Origin: Aristolochia californica
Taxonomy: Eukaryota; Streptophyta; Magnoliopsida; Piperales; Aristolochiaceae
Assembly (NCBI GenBank): GCA_029961685.1
Contig: JARWKL010000015.1
Coordinates: 9,980,801 to 10,044,800 of the forward strand
Direction of reading: 5' to 3'
DNA length: 64,000 bases
The translations under genes and the position numbers were made by a program. The notes below the pieces were generated by a model. It saw only the letters and a program-made list of their open reading frames with translations, was not told the DNA's origin and did no database searches. Of the stretch, positions 53,441 to 64,000 are shown in pieces. How positions within the stretch are numbered: position 1 is the stretch's first letter; each line of letters opens with the position of its first letter.

Positions 53441-56400
53441 AAATATGTTAGGATCAATTAGAAATCTCTTTCTTGTGAAATTGTACCAAGCAATTAGGGG
53501 TTGTATTGGTGGAATTTCCAAAAAATGGATAACAAAACTTTGGTGTTAATTTTTAGTGTGTTGAATAATTTTCTTCACTTACATTTATTATAGTTTTCAA
53601 TTTTTTTCATACATAAAGGATAACATTTTTATTTTCTTGTGATCTTTTTGCATTATCTTTTTGTTTACGAGTAGAATGAGAGAGCGAAAACTCAAGTTTG
53701 GAATTGAAAAAAAATTGAACATCCAAAATGGAAATACACAAATGTTAAGACAGATAATTCAAAAAAGTATCTGTGATTTTTATGAATCGTAAACTCTTTT
53801 AATTTTTTGTATATTAGGTTTTGCAATCATCGGAAAAAGGGGGCGCGATGCATTTTTAACTGAATCATGACTCCCAAAACATAACTCATTTATTAAAAAA
53901 ATTATAGCCGTTACACATCAATAATCAATCAAAACATTTACGTTGATCTATGATTGTTAGGTCCGCTTTTTTTAAATGGGCAAAAAGTGGGTTGGTTGGC
54001 TCTGGTAAATATCCAACCACACGTTAACTTGAGAATTTAATTTTTCCAACTCCTTGAAATTTTTGGATCATTAGGTCATTTGCATCTTCAACATGTTTCA
54101 GGCATGCATATCCATATTTAAATAAGGTTAGGATCAATTAGAAATCTTTATCTCATAAAATTCCTCCAAGCTATTAGAGGTTGTACTGGGGGAATTTCCC
54201 TAACATGGATAACAAAATTTTTGTATTCATTTTTAGTGCGTCAAATAATTTTATTCACTTTCATTTTTGTGGTTTTCAATTTTTTGCATACATAAAATCT
54301 AAAATTTTCATTTTGGTGTGATCTATCTACCTTATCGTTTTGTTTACGAGAAAAATGGGAGAGTGAAAATTCAAGTTTGGATTTAAAAAATAAATTGAAA
54401 GCCCAAATGGAAATGCACAAATGCAGAGAGAGATAATTCCAAAAAGTATCTGTGATTTTTAAAGATCGTATACTCTTTTATTTTTTTATATATTAGGTTT
54501 TGCAATCATCGGAAAAGGGGGTTCAAGGCATTTTTAACTGAGTGTTGACTCCTAAACTATAAGTGATTTCTAACAAAAATTTAAGCCATCACACATCAAT
54601 AATCGATCAAAACATTTATGATGATCTATGATTGTTAGGTCCGCTTTTTGTAAATAGGCAAAAAGTGGGTTGTTTGGCTCTAGTAATTATGCCACTGTAC
54701 CTTAACTTCTGAATTTAATTTTTCCTACTTCTTGAAATTTTTGGATCATTAAGTCATTTGCTTCTTTAACATGTTTTAGGCATGCATATCCATATTTAAA
54801 ATATGTCAGGATCAATGAGAATCCTCTTTCTTATAAAATTCTACTAAGCTATTTGGGGTTGTACTTTTGGAATTTCCCAAACATGGATAATTAAACTTTG
54901 GTGTTCATTTTTCGAATGTTGAATAATTTTCTTTACTTACATTTATTATAATTTTCAAGTTTTTACATACATAAACTCTAAAATTTTTATTTTGTTGTGA
55001 TCATTTTGCCTTATCGTTTTGTTTACGAGTATAAGGGAAGAGTGAAAACTGAAGTTTGGATTTGAAAAAAAATTGAACATCCAAAATAAAAATGCACAAA
55101 TGCTGAGGGATATAATTCCAAAAGTTTTTGTGATTTTTAAGGATCGTAAACTCTTTTCATTTTTTAAACATAAGGTTTTCCAATAATCAAAAAAGGTGGG
55201 GCGAGGAATTTTTAACTGAGTGTTGACTCCCAAACCATAAGTCATTTCTAACAAAAATTTGAGCCGTTACACATCATTAATAGATCAAAACATTTATGAT
55301 GCTCTATGATTTTTAGGTCTAGTTTTTTTAATTAGGCTAAAAGTTGGTTGTTTGGCTCTAGTATATATCCCACCACACATTAACTTGAGAATTTAGTTTT
55401 TGCAACTCAAAATTTTTGGATCATTAGATCATTTGCGTCTTCAACATGTTTCAGGCGTGCATATCCATATTTAAAACACATTAGGATCAATTAGAAATCT
55501 CTTTCTTATAAAATTACACCTAGGTAATAGGGGTTGTACAGATGGAATTTTCAAAAAATGGATAACAAAACTTTGGTGATCATTTTTAGTGCGTGAAATA
55601 ATTTTCTTCACTTAAATTTATTATAGTTTTCAATTTTTTGCATACATAAACTCTAAAATTTTCATTTTTTGTGGTCTATTTGCCTGATCTTTTTTTTTAC
55701 GAGAAAAATGGAAGAGTGAAAACACAAGTTTGGATTTAAAAAAATGGAACATCCAAAATGGAAAAGCACAAATGCTGAGAGAGATAATGCAAAAAATTAT
55801 CTGTGATTTTTAAGGATTGTAAACTCTTTTAGTTTTTTATATATTTGGTTTTGCAATCACTTGAAAAGGGGGGCAGGGGACGAGGCATTTTTAACTGAAT
55901 GTTGACTCCATAACCATAAGTCATTTCTAACAAAAATTATAGCCGTTACACATCATTAATCCATCCAAACACTTATGTTGATCTAGGATTGTTAGGTCTG
56001 CTTTTTGAAAATAGGCAAAAAGTGGGCTGTTTGGCTTTGGTAAATATCCCACCGCACTTTAACTTGACAATTTAATTTATCCTACACCTTCAAATTTTAG
56101 GATCACTAGGTCATTTGCATCTTCAACAATTTTCAGGCATGCATATACATATTTAAAACTTGTTAGGATATATAACAAATCTCTTTCTTATAAAATTCCA
56201 CCAAGCAATTTAAAGGTTGTACTGGTGGAATTTCCCAAACTTGCATAACAAAACTTTAGTGTTCATTTTTAGAGTGCGAAATAATGTTCTTCACTTTCAT
56301 TTATAATAGTTTTCAATTTTTTGCATACATAAACTCCAAAACTTTTATTTTCTTGTTATCTATTTTCCTTATCTTTTTGTTTACGAGAAAAATGGAAGAG

Positions 56401-58409
56401 TGAAAACTCATGTTTGGATTTCAAAAAAAATTGAACATCCATAATGAAAATGCCCCAAATGTTGAGAGAGATAATTCCAAAAAGTATCTCTGATTTTTTA
56501 AAATCGAAAACTCTTTTTGTTTTTTATATATTAGGTTTTCCAATCATCGGAAAAGGGGTGTAAGGCATTTTTAACTGAGTGTTCACTCCAAACCCGTAAG
56601 TCATTTCTAACAAAAATTATAGCCATTACTCATCATTAATCGATCAAAAAATTTACGATGATCTATGATTGTTAGGCCTGCTTTTTGTAAATAGGAAAAA
56701 AGCGGCTTGTTTGGCTCTAGTAAATATCCCATTGTACGTTAACTTTAGAATTTAATTTTTCATACTACTTGAAATTTTTGGATCATTAGGTTATTTTCAT
56801 CTTCAACATGTTTTAGGCATGCATATCCATATTTAAAACATGTTAGGATCAATTTGAAATCTCTTTCTTATAAAATTCTACCAAGCTATTAGGGGTTGTA
56901 CTGGTGAATTTCCAAAAAATGGATAACAAAACTTTGGTGTTAATTTTTAGTGTGTTGAATAATTTTCTTCACTTACATTTATTATAGTTTTAAATTTTTT
57001 GCATACATAAACTCTATCATTTTTATTTTCTTGTGATCCTTTTGCATTATCTTTTGGTTTATGAGTAGAATGAGAGAGCAAAAACTCAAGTTTGAATTTG
57101 AAAAAAAATTGAACATCCAAAATGGAAATGCACAAATGCTAAGAGAGATAATTCCAAAAAGTATCAGTGATTTTTATGAATCGTAAACTTTTTTAATTTT
57201 TTGTATATTAGGTTTTGCAATCATTGGAAAAAGGAGGGCGATGCATTTTTAACTGAATCTTGACCCCCAAAACATAACTCATTTATTAAAAAACTTATAG
57301 CCGTTACGCATCAATAATCGACCAAAACATTTACAATGATCTATGATTGTTAGGTCCACATTTTTTAAATGGACAAAAAGTGGGTTGCTTGGCTCTGGTA
57401 AATATCCAACCACACGATAACTTGAGAATTTAATTTTTCCGACTTCTTGAATTTTTTTGATCATTAGGTCATTTACATCTTCAACATGTTTTAGGCATGC
57501 ATATCCATATTTAAAATAGGTTAGGATCAATTAGAAATCTTTGTCTCATAAAATTCCACCAAGCTATTAGGGGTTGTACTGGGGAATTTCCCTAACATGG
57601 ATAACAAAACTTTTGTATTCATTTTTAGTGCGTCAAATAATTTTATTCACTTTCATTTTTGTGGATTTCAATTTTTTGCATACATAAACTCTAAAATTTT
57701 CATTTTGTTGTGATTTATCTACGTTATCTTTTTGTTTACGAGAAAAATGGGAGAGTGAAGATTCAAGTTTGGATTTAAAAAAAAAATGAACAGCCCAAAT
57801 GCAAATGTACAAATGCAGAGAGAGATAATTCCAAAAAGTATCTGTGATTTTTAAAGATCGTATACTCTTTTATATTTTTATATATTTGGTTTTACAATCA
57901 TCGGAAAAGGGGGTTCGAGGCATTTTTAACTGAGTGTTGACTCCCAAACCATAAGTCATTTCTAACAAAAATTTAAGCCATCACACATCATTAATCGATC
58001 AAAACATTTACGATGATCTATGATTGTTAGGTTCGCTTTTTGTAAATAGGCAAAAAGTGGGTTGTTTGGCTCTGGTAATTATCCCACTGTACGTTAACTT
58101 CTGAATTTAATTTTTCCTACTTTTTGAATTTTTTGAATCATTAGGTCATTTGCTTCTTCAACATGTTTTAGGCATGCATATCCATATTTAAAATATGTCA
58201 GGATTAATGAGAATCCTCTTTCTTATAAAATTCTACCAAGCTATTTGGGGTTGTACTTGTGGAATTTCCCAAACATGGATAATTAAACTTTGGTGTTTAT
58301 TTTTCGTATGTTGAATAATTTTCTTTACTTACATTTATTATAATTTTCAATTTTTTGCATACATAAACTCTAAAATTTTTATGCCTTATCATTTTGTTTA
58401 CGAGGTGCT

Positions 58410-58502
58410 ATGCAAGGTGTTGCAAAGTACACTAGGTTTGTAGGCCATCCGGTGATGTCAGAAAGGCCTAATGGTAATGGAGTTTCCATTTTGATTAAAT
58501 AG
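58410..58502 (+). other. 30-codon open frame inside the insert, not called as a gene
   Basis: An ATG at 58410 opens a 30-residue frame that ends at TAG 58500-58502. It is the least AT-biased reading in the window and starts MQGVAKYTRFVGHP. It contains RPNGNG and has no low-complexity stretch. It is too short to classify and I do not recognise it. It could be the remnant of a coding exon carried in by the insertion, or chance. No promoter or splice context is evident. Confidence 0.25.
58411..58490. repeat. Weaker inverted repeats in left part of insert
   Basis: TGCAA/TTGCA (58411-58415 and 58420-58424, spacer 4). TACA/TGTA (58428-58431 and 58439-58442, spacer 7). AGGCC/GGCCT (58442-58446 and 58465-58469, spacer 18). 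AATGGA/TCCATT (58476-58481 and 58485-58490, spacer 3). Several of these may be chance. Confidence 0.55.
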
Positions 58503-58521
58503 AAAAACTCATTCATTTTAC

Positions 58522-58542
58522 AAAGCTAAGAGGTTTAGCTTT
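58522..58542. repeat. 8-bp inverted repeat, 5-nt spacer, in insert
   Basis: AAAGCTAA (58522-58529), spacer GAGGT, TTAGCTTT (58535-58542). The arms are perfectly complementary. Confidence 0.85.
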
Positions 58543-58552
58543 TGTTTAGTGT

Positions 58553-58571
58553 TTTCGATTTTGCATCGAAA
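58553..58571. repeat. 7-bp inverted repeat, 5-nt spacer, in insert
   Basis: TTTCGAT (58553-58559), spacer TTTGC, ATCGAAA (58565-58571). The arms are perfectly complementary. Confidence 0.85.
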
Positions 58572-58601
58572 TCTATGGATGTGATTCGTGTATCCTTCCC
58601 A

Positions 58602-58622
58602 ATGGAAATAGTACATTTCCAT
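58602..58622. repeat. 8-bp inverted repeat, 5-nt spacer, in insert
   Basis: ATGGAAAT (58602-58609), spacer AGTAC, ATTTCCAT (58615-58622). The arms are perfectly complementary. Confidence 0.85.
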
Positions 58623-58630
58623 GACGTAGA

Positions 58631-58645
58631 TAGAATCATCTTCTA
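58631..58645. repeat. 5-bp inverted repeat, 5-nt spacer, in insert
   Basis: TAGAA (58631-58635), spacer TCATC, TTCTA (58641-58645). Short enough to arise by chance alone, but it has the same spacer length as its neighbours. Confidence 0.6.
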
Positions 58646-58656
58646 GTTGAAGCATG

Positions 58657-58671
58657 TCTCTTAGTCAGAGA
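58657..58671. repeat. 5-bp inverted repeat, 5-nt spacer, in insert
   Basis: TCTCT (58657-58661), spacer TAGTC, AGAGA (58667-58671). Again a 5-nt spacer. Confidence 0.6.
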
Positions 58672-61214
58672 GTGAAGGCAAGGCCATCTCTCTTTCTTTG
58701 TAAACGATCTAAAAGGGAAGAGTGAAAACTAAAGTTTGGATTTGAAAAAAAATTGACCATCCAAAATAAAAATGAACAAATGCTGAGAGATATAATTCAA
58801 AAAAGTTTTTGTGATTTTTAAGGATCGTAAACTCTTTTCTTTTTTATACATAAGGTTTTCCAATAATAAAAAAAAGTGGGGCGAGGAATTTTTAACTAAG
58901 TGTTGATTCCCAAACCATAAGTCATTTCTAACAAAAATTATAGCCGTTACACATCATTAATAGGCCAAACATTTATGATGCTCTATGAAATTTAGGTCCG
59001 CTTTTTGTAAATAGGCAAAAAGTGGGTTGTTTGGCTCTTGCATATATCCCACCACACATTAACTTGAGAATTTATTTTTTCCAACTCGAAATTTTTGGAT
59101 CATTATATCATTTGCGTCTTCAACATGTTTTAGGCATGCATATCCATATTTAAAACACATTAGGATCAATTAGAAATCTCTTTCTTATAAAATTACACCT
59201 AGGTAATAGGGGTTGTACTGATGGAATTTTTGAAACATGGCTAACAAAACTTTGGTGATCATTTTTAGTGCGTTAAATAATTTTCTTCACTTACATTTAT
59301 TATAGTTTTAAATTTTTTGCATACATAAACTCTAAAATTTTCATTTTGTTGTGGTCTATTTGCCTCATCTTTTTTTTTTACGAGAAAAATGGAAGAGTGA
59401 AAACACAAGTTTGGATTTATAAAAAATGGAACATCCAAAATGGAAAAGCACAAATGCTGAGAGAGATAATGCCAAAAAGTATCTGTGATTTTTAAGGATC
59501 GTAAACTCTTTTAGTTTTTTATATATTTGGTTTTGCAATCACCTGAAAAGGGGGGCAGGGGACGAGGCATTTTTAACTGAATGTTTACTCCATTACCGTA
59601 AGTCATTTCTAACAAAAATTATAGCCGTTACACATCATTAATCCATCCAAACATTTATGATGATGTATGATTGTTAGGTCTGCTTTTTGTAAATAGGCAA
59701 AAAGTGGGTTGTCTGGCTTTTCGTAAATATCCCACCGCACGTTAACTTGACAATTTAATTTATCCGACACCTTCAAATTTTTGGATCATTAGGTCATTTG
59801 CATCTTCAACATGTTTCAGGCTTGCATATCCATATTTAAAACATGTTAGGATCAATAACAAATCTCTTTCTTATAAAATTTCACCAAGCAATTAAGGGTT
59901 GTACTGGTGGAATTTCCCAACATTGCATAACAAAACTTTAGTGTTCATTTTTATTGTGCGAAATAATGTTCTTCACTTTCATTTATAATAGTTTTAAGTT
60001 TTTTGCATACATAAACTCCAAAATTGTTATTTTCTTGTTATCTATTTTCCTTATCTTTTTGTTTATGAGAAAAATGGAAGAGTGAAAACTCAAGTTTGGA
60101 TTTAAAAAAAACTTGACCATCCATAATGGAAATGCACAAATGTTGAGAGAGATAATTCCAAAAAGTATCTCTGATTTTTTAAGATCGAAAACTCTTTTAG
60201 TTTTTTATATATTAGGTTTTGCAATCATCGAAAAAGGGGGGCAAGGCATTTTTAACTGAGTGTTGACTCCAAAACCGTAAGTCATTTCTAAAAAAAATTA
60301 TAGCCGTTACACATCACTAATCGATCAAAAGATTTACGATGATCTATGATTGTTAGGGCCATTTTTTGTAAATAGGCAAAAAGTGGCTTGTTTTGCTATG
60401 GTAAATATCCCACCGTACTTTAACTTCAGAATTTAATTTTTCCTACTCCTTAAAATTTTTGGATCATTAGGTTATTTTCATCTTCAACATGTTTTAGGCA
60501 TGCATATCCATATTTAAAATACATTAGGATCAATTTGAAATCTTTTTCTTATAAAATTTTACCAAGCTAGTAGGGGTTGTATTGGTGAATTTCCCAAACA
60601 TGGATAACAAAACTTTGGTGTTAATTTATGGTGTGTTGAATAATTTTCTTCTCTAAAATTTATTATAGTTTTCAATTGTTTTGCATACATAAAATCTAAA
60701 ATTTTCATTTTGTTCCGATCTTTTTGCATTATCTTTTGGTTTACGAGTAGAATGAGAGAGCGAAAACTCAAGTTTGGATTTGAAAAAAAAATGAACATCC
60801 AAAATTGAAATGCAAAAATGCTAAGAGAGATAATTCCAAAAAGTATATGTGATTTTTATGAATCATAAACTCTTTTAATTTTTTGTATATTAGGTTTTGC
60901 AATCATCGAAAAAAGGAGGGCGATGCATTTTTAACTGAATCTTGACTCCCAAAACATAACTCATTTATTAAAAAAATTATAGCCGTTACACATCAATAAT
61001 CGATCAAAACATTTAATCTATGATTGTTAGGTCCACTTGTTTTAAATGGGCAAAAAGTGGGTTGTTTGGCTCTGGTAAATATCCAACCACACGTTAACTT
61101 GAGAATTTAATTTTTTTGACTCCTTGAAATTTTTGAATCATTAGGTCATTTGCATCTTCAACATGTTTTAGGCATGCATATCCATATTTAAAATAGGTTA
61201 GGATCAATTAGAAA

Positions 61215-61222
61215 TCTTTTTA
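61215..61222. other. B/C fusion junction, about 842 bp deleted
   Basis: TTAGAAATCTTTTTATTTTG joins the start of B to the second half of C. Compared with the first HOR copy, the A-to-D distance falls from 2,033 to 1,191 bp. The overlap at the junction is a T-rich run. Confidence 0.78.
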
Positions 61223-62389
61223 TTTTGTTGTGATCATTTTGCCTTATCATTTTGTTTACGAGTATAAGGGAAGAGTGAAAACTGAAGTTTGGATTTGAAA
61301 AAAAATTGAACATCCAAAATAAAAATGCAGAAATGCTGAAAGATATAATTCGAAAACGTTTTTGTGATTTTTAAGGATCGTAAACTCTTTTCATTTTTTA
61401 TACATAAGGTTTTCCAATAATCGAAAAAAGTGGGGCGAGGAATTTTTAACTGAGTGTTGACTCCCAAACCATAAGTCATTTCTAACAATAATTATAGCCG
61501 TTACACATCATTAATAGATCAAAATATTTATGATGCTTTTTGATTGTTAGGTCCGGTTTTTGTAAATAGGCAAAAAGTGGGTTGTTTGGCTTTGGTATAT
61601 ATCCCACCACACATTAACTTGAGAATTTAGTATTTCCAACTCAAAATTTTTGGATCATTAGATCATTTGCGTCTTCAACATGTTTCAGGCATGCATATCC
61701 TTATTTAAAACACATTAGGATCAATTAGAAATCACTTTCTTATAAAATTACACCTAGGTAATAGGGGTTGTACTAATGGAATTTCTGAAACATGGACAAA
61801 AAAACTTTGGTGATCATTTTTAGTGCGTGAAATAATTTTCTTCACTTACATTTATTATAGTTTTCAATTTTTTGCATACATCAACTCTAAAATTTTCATT
61901 TTACTGTGGTCTATTTGCCTTATCTTTTTTTATGAGAAAAATGGAAGAGTGAAAACACACATTTGGATCTTAAAAAAATGGAACATCAAAAAAAGGAAAA
62001 GCACAAATTCTCAGAGAGATAATGCCAAAAAGTATCTGTGATTTTAAAGGATCGTAAACTCTTTTAGTTTTTTATATATTTGGTTTTGCAATCACCTGAA
62101 AAGGGGGGCAGGGGACGAGGCATTTTTAACTGAATGTTGACTCCATAACCATAACTCATTTCTAACAAAAATTATAGCCGTTACATATCATTAATTCATC
62201 CAAACATTTATGATGATCTATGATTGTTAGGTGGTCTTTTTGTAAATAGGCAAAAAGTGGGTTGTTTGGCTTTGGTAAATATCCCACCGCACGTTAACTT
62301 GACAAGTTAATTTATTCTACACCTTCAAATTTTTGGATCATTAGGTCATTTGCATCTTCAACATGTTTCAGTCATGCATAACCATAGTT

Positions 62390-62396
62390 AAAACTT
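62390..62396. other. Deletion junction in type-E monomer
   Basis: Seven bases, AAAACTT, link the region before the anchor to AAAACTTTAGTGTTC. In the intact copy near 56,155-56,255 this heptamer occurs at both edges, about 90 bp apart. Confidence 0.75.
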
Positions 62397-64000
62397 TAGT
62401 GTTCGTTTTTAGTGTGCGAAATAATGTTCTTCACTTTCATTTATAATAGTTTTCAGTTTTTTGCATACATAAACTCCAAAATTTTTATTTTCTTGTTATC
62501 TATTTTCCTTATCTTTTTGTCAACGAGAAATATGGAAGGGTGAAAACTCAAGTTTGGATTTCAAAAAAAATTGAACATCCATAATGGAAATGCACAAATG
62601 TTGAGTGAGATAATTCCAAAAAGTATCTCTGATTTTTTAAGATCGAAAACTCTTTTAGTTTTTTATAAATTAGGTTTTGCAGTCATCGGAAAAGGGGGGC
62701 AAGACATTTTTTACTGAGTGTTGACTCCAAAACCATAAGTCATTTCTAACAAAAATTATAGCCATTACACATCATTAATCGATCAAAAAATTTACGATGA
62801 TTTATGATTTTTAGGGCCGCTTTTTGTAAATAGGCAAAAAGTGGCTTGTTTGGCTATGATAAATATCTCACCGTACGTTAACTTCAAAATTTATTTTTTC
62901 CGACTGCTTGAAATTTTTGGATCATTAGGTTATTTTCATCTTCAACATGTTTTAGGCATGCTTATCCATATTTAAAATATGTTAGGATCTATTTGAAATC
63001 CCTTTCTTATAAAATTCTACCAAGCTATTAGGGGTTGTACTGGAGAATTTCCCAAACATTGATAACAAAACTTTGGTGTTAATTTTTGGTGTGTTGAATA
63101 ATTTTCTTCTTTGACATTTATTATAGTTTTAAATTTTTTTGTATACATAAAATCTAAAATTTTCATTTTGTTGTGATCTTTTTGCCTTATCTTTTTGTTT
63201 ACGAGTAAAATGAGGGAGTGAAAACTCAAGTTTGGATTTGAAAAAAATTTGAATATCCTAAATGTAAATGCATGAATGGTAAGAGAGAAAGTCCCAAAAA
63301 GTATCTGTGATTTTAGGAATCGTAAACTTTTTTAATTTTTTGTAAATTAGGTTTTGCAATCATCAGAAAAGAGGGGTGATGCATTTTTAACTAAATCTTG
63401 ACTCCCAAAATATAACTCTTTTATTAAAAAAATTATAGCTATTACACATCAATAATCAATCAAAAAATTTACGATGATCTATGATTTTAGGTCCGCTTTT
63501 TTTAAATGGGCAAAAAGTGGGTTGTTTGGCTCTGGTAAATATCCAACCACATTTAACTTGAGAATTTAATTTTTCCTACTCCATGAAATTTTTGGATCAT
63601 TAGGTCATTTGCATCTTCAACATGTTTCAGGTATGCATATCCATATTTAAAACAGGTTAGGATCAATTAGAAATCTTTGTCTCATAAAATTCCTCCAAGC
63701 TATTAGGGGTTGTACTGGGGGAATTTCCCTAACATGGATAACAAAACTTTTGTATTCATTTTTAGTGCGTCAAATAATTTTATACACTTTCATTTTTGTG
63801 GTTTTCAATTTTTTGCATACATAAACTCTAAAATTTTCATTTTGGTGTGACCTATCTACCTTATCATTTTGTTTACGAGAAAAATGGGAGAGTGAAAATT
63901 CAAGTTTGGATTTAAAAAAAAAATTGAACAGCCCAAATGGAAATGCACAAATGCAGAGAGAGATAATTCCAAAAAGGATCTGTGATTTTTAAAGATCGTA

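Larger units (their letters stand above)
58405..58708. mobile_element. Non-satellite insertion of about 304 bp, unidentified
   Basis: Satellite sequence stops after TTTGTTTACGAG (58393-58404) and resumes near 58,709 with AAAAGGGAAGAGTGAAAACT, exactly where the type-C relative at 54.8-55.1 kb is continuous. In between is sequence of more balanced base composition found nowhere else in the window. Left of it, about 17 bp of satellite are missing (near 58,380). TTTGTAAACGAT at 58697-58708 resembles the left edge TTTGTTTACGAG (9 of 12), a possible imperfect target-site duplication. There are no long terminal inverted repeats, no TG..CA ends and no poly-A tail. Inside are several short perfect inverted repeats and a 30-codon frame. 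It could be a small non-autonomous transposon, a gene fragment or repair filler. I do not recognise it. Confidence 0.72.
1..64000 (+). repeat. Satellite DNA array, monomer about 676 bp, head-to-tail
   Basis: The whole window except 58,405-58,708 is built from one monomer. I tracked it with the anchor GTTAGGATCAATTA (or variants). Anchors: 284, 963, 1631, 2087, 2763, 3441, 4085, 4762, 5934, 6611, 7088, 7767, 8438, 8920, 9554, 9750, 10440, 11611, 11903, 12428, 13100, 14269, 14943, 15442, 16118, 16797, 17596, 18268, 18674, 19353, 20028, 20720, 21771, 22441, 23060, 23664, 24343, 24950, 25527, 26192, 26800, 27478, 28152, 28822, 29500, 30171, 30850, 31529, 32166, 32578, 33421, 34105, 34780, 35456, 36135, 36947, 37625, 38304, 38980, 39656, 40332, 41009, 41661, 42345, 43017, 43637, 44313, 44988, 45650, 46331, 47006, 47681, 48356, 49026, 49627, 50193, 50869, 51543, 52135, 52769, 53447, 54127, 54805, 55480, 56162, 56842, 57520, 58197, 59160, 59845, 60523, 61197, 61714, 62991, 63656. 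Intact spacing is 675-679 bp; shorter gaps mark deletions. No inverted copy was seen. Its role (centromeric, subtelomeric or other heterochromatin) cannot be read from the sequence. Confidence 0.98.
53447..64000 (+). repeat. Five-monomer HOR (A-E), about 3.4 kb, three copies and part of a fourth
   Basis: A at 53447, 56842, 60523 and 62991; B at 54127, 57520, 61197 and 63656; C at 54805 and 58197; D at 55480, 59160 and 61714; E at 56162 and 59845. Tags: A has GAGTAGAATGAGAGAGC and CGATGCATTTTTAACTGAAT; C ends in TAAGGGAAGAGTGAAAACTG; D has TACACCTAGGTAATAGGGG and GGGGGGCAGGGGACGAGG; E has AGTGTGCGAAATAATGTTC. The first period is 3,395 bp. The second is 3,681 bp, which includes the insert at 58.4 kb. 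The third is 2,468 bp because about 842 bp (B/C) and about 90 bp (E) are missing. Confidence 0.86.

Noticed and set aside
58456..58469. Hammerhead ribozyme core in the insert (GTGATGTC...GAAA)
   Set aside because: The required CTGANGA is not present on either strand, and the stems do not lie in the right order.
1..64000. CENP-B box
   Set aside because: No sequence fitting the TTCGNNNNANNCGGG pattern is a conserved part of the monomer.
1..64000. CRISPR array
   Set aside because: The repeats are long, contiguous and diverged, without short identical repeats separated by unique spacers.

Overview
This window is one uninterrupted block of eukaryotic satellite DNA. It holds about 95 head-to-tail copies, all on the + strand, of a diverged, AT-rich monomer of about 676 bp. 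I find no credible protein-coding gene, rRNA, tRNA or CRISPR array. Both ends lie inside the array, so no flank is visible. Organism: a eukaryote with long heterochromatic satellite arrays. CpG positions in the monomer are repeatedly TpG or CpA in sister copies, as expected where CpG is methylated. A plant is my first guess, but the sequence does not prove it and I cannot assign the repeat to a named family.

Layout. 284-18.9 kb: an 11-type higher-order repeat (HOR; types a to k) in three copies, of which copy 2 carries a nested internal duplication and copy 3 is partial. 18.9-23.6 kb: diverged monomers and three long G runs. 23.66-28.8 kb: a fourth, older-looking HOR copy that still has a segment deleted from copies 1 and 2. 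28.8-32.2 kb: a four-monomer repeat. 32.5-40.3 kb: a HOR of about 3.5 kb, ending in a very young 1.35-kb dimer amplification. 41.04-43.46 kb: duplicated at 49.06-50.64 kb, the second copy having lost about 790 bp. 43.5-49 and 50.6-53 kb: mostly unstructured monomers. 53.4-64 kb: a five-monomer HOR of about 3.4 kb.

Three things stand out. (1) Each monomer has a G-rich slot that has grown in some copies to uninterrupted runs of 12-40 G, very unequal between sister copies and often next to small deletions. (2) One block of about 304 bp, at 58,405-58,708, is not satellite. It sits in one HOR copy only and carries a series of short perfect inverted repeats, five of them in a row with exactly 5-nt spacers. 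(3) Shared junctions allow the order of deletions and duplications to be worked out.

I saw no gene-based novel system. The interest is in repeat evolution, G-tract instability and the unidentified insert. Copy types were assigned by eye from shared variants, so block boundaries are approximate.
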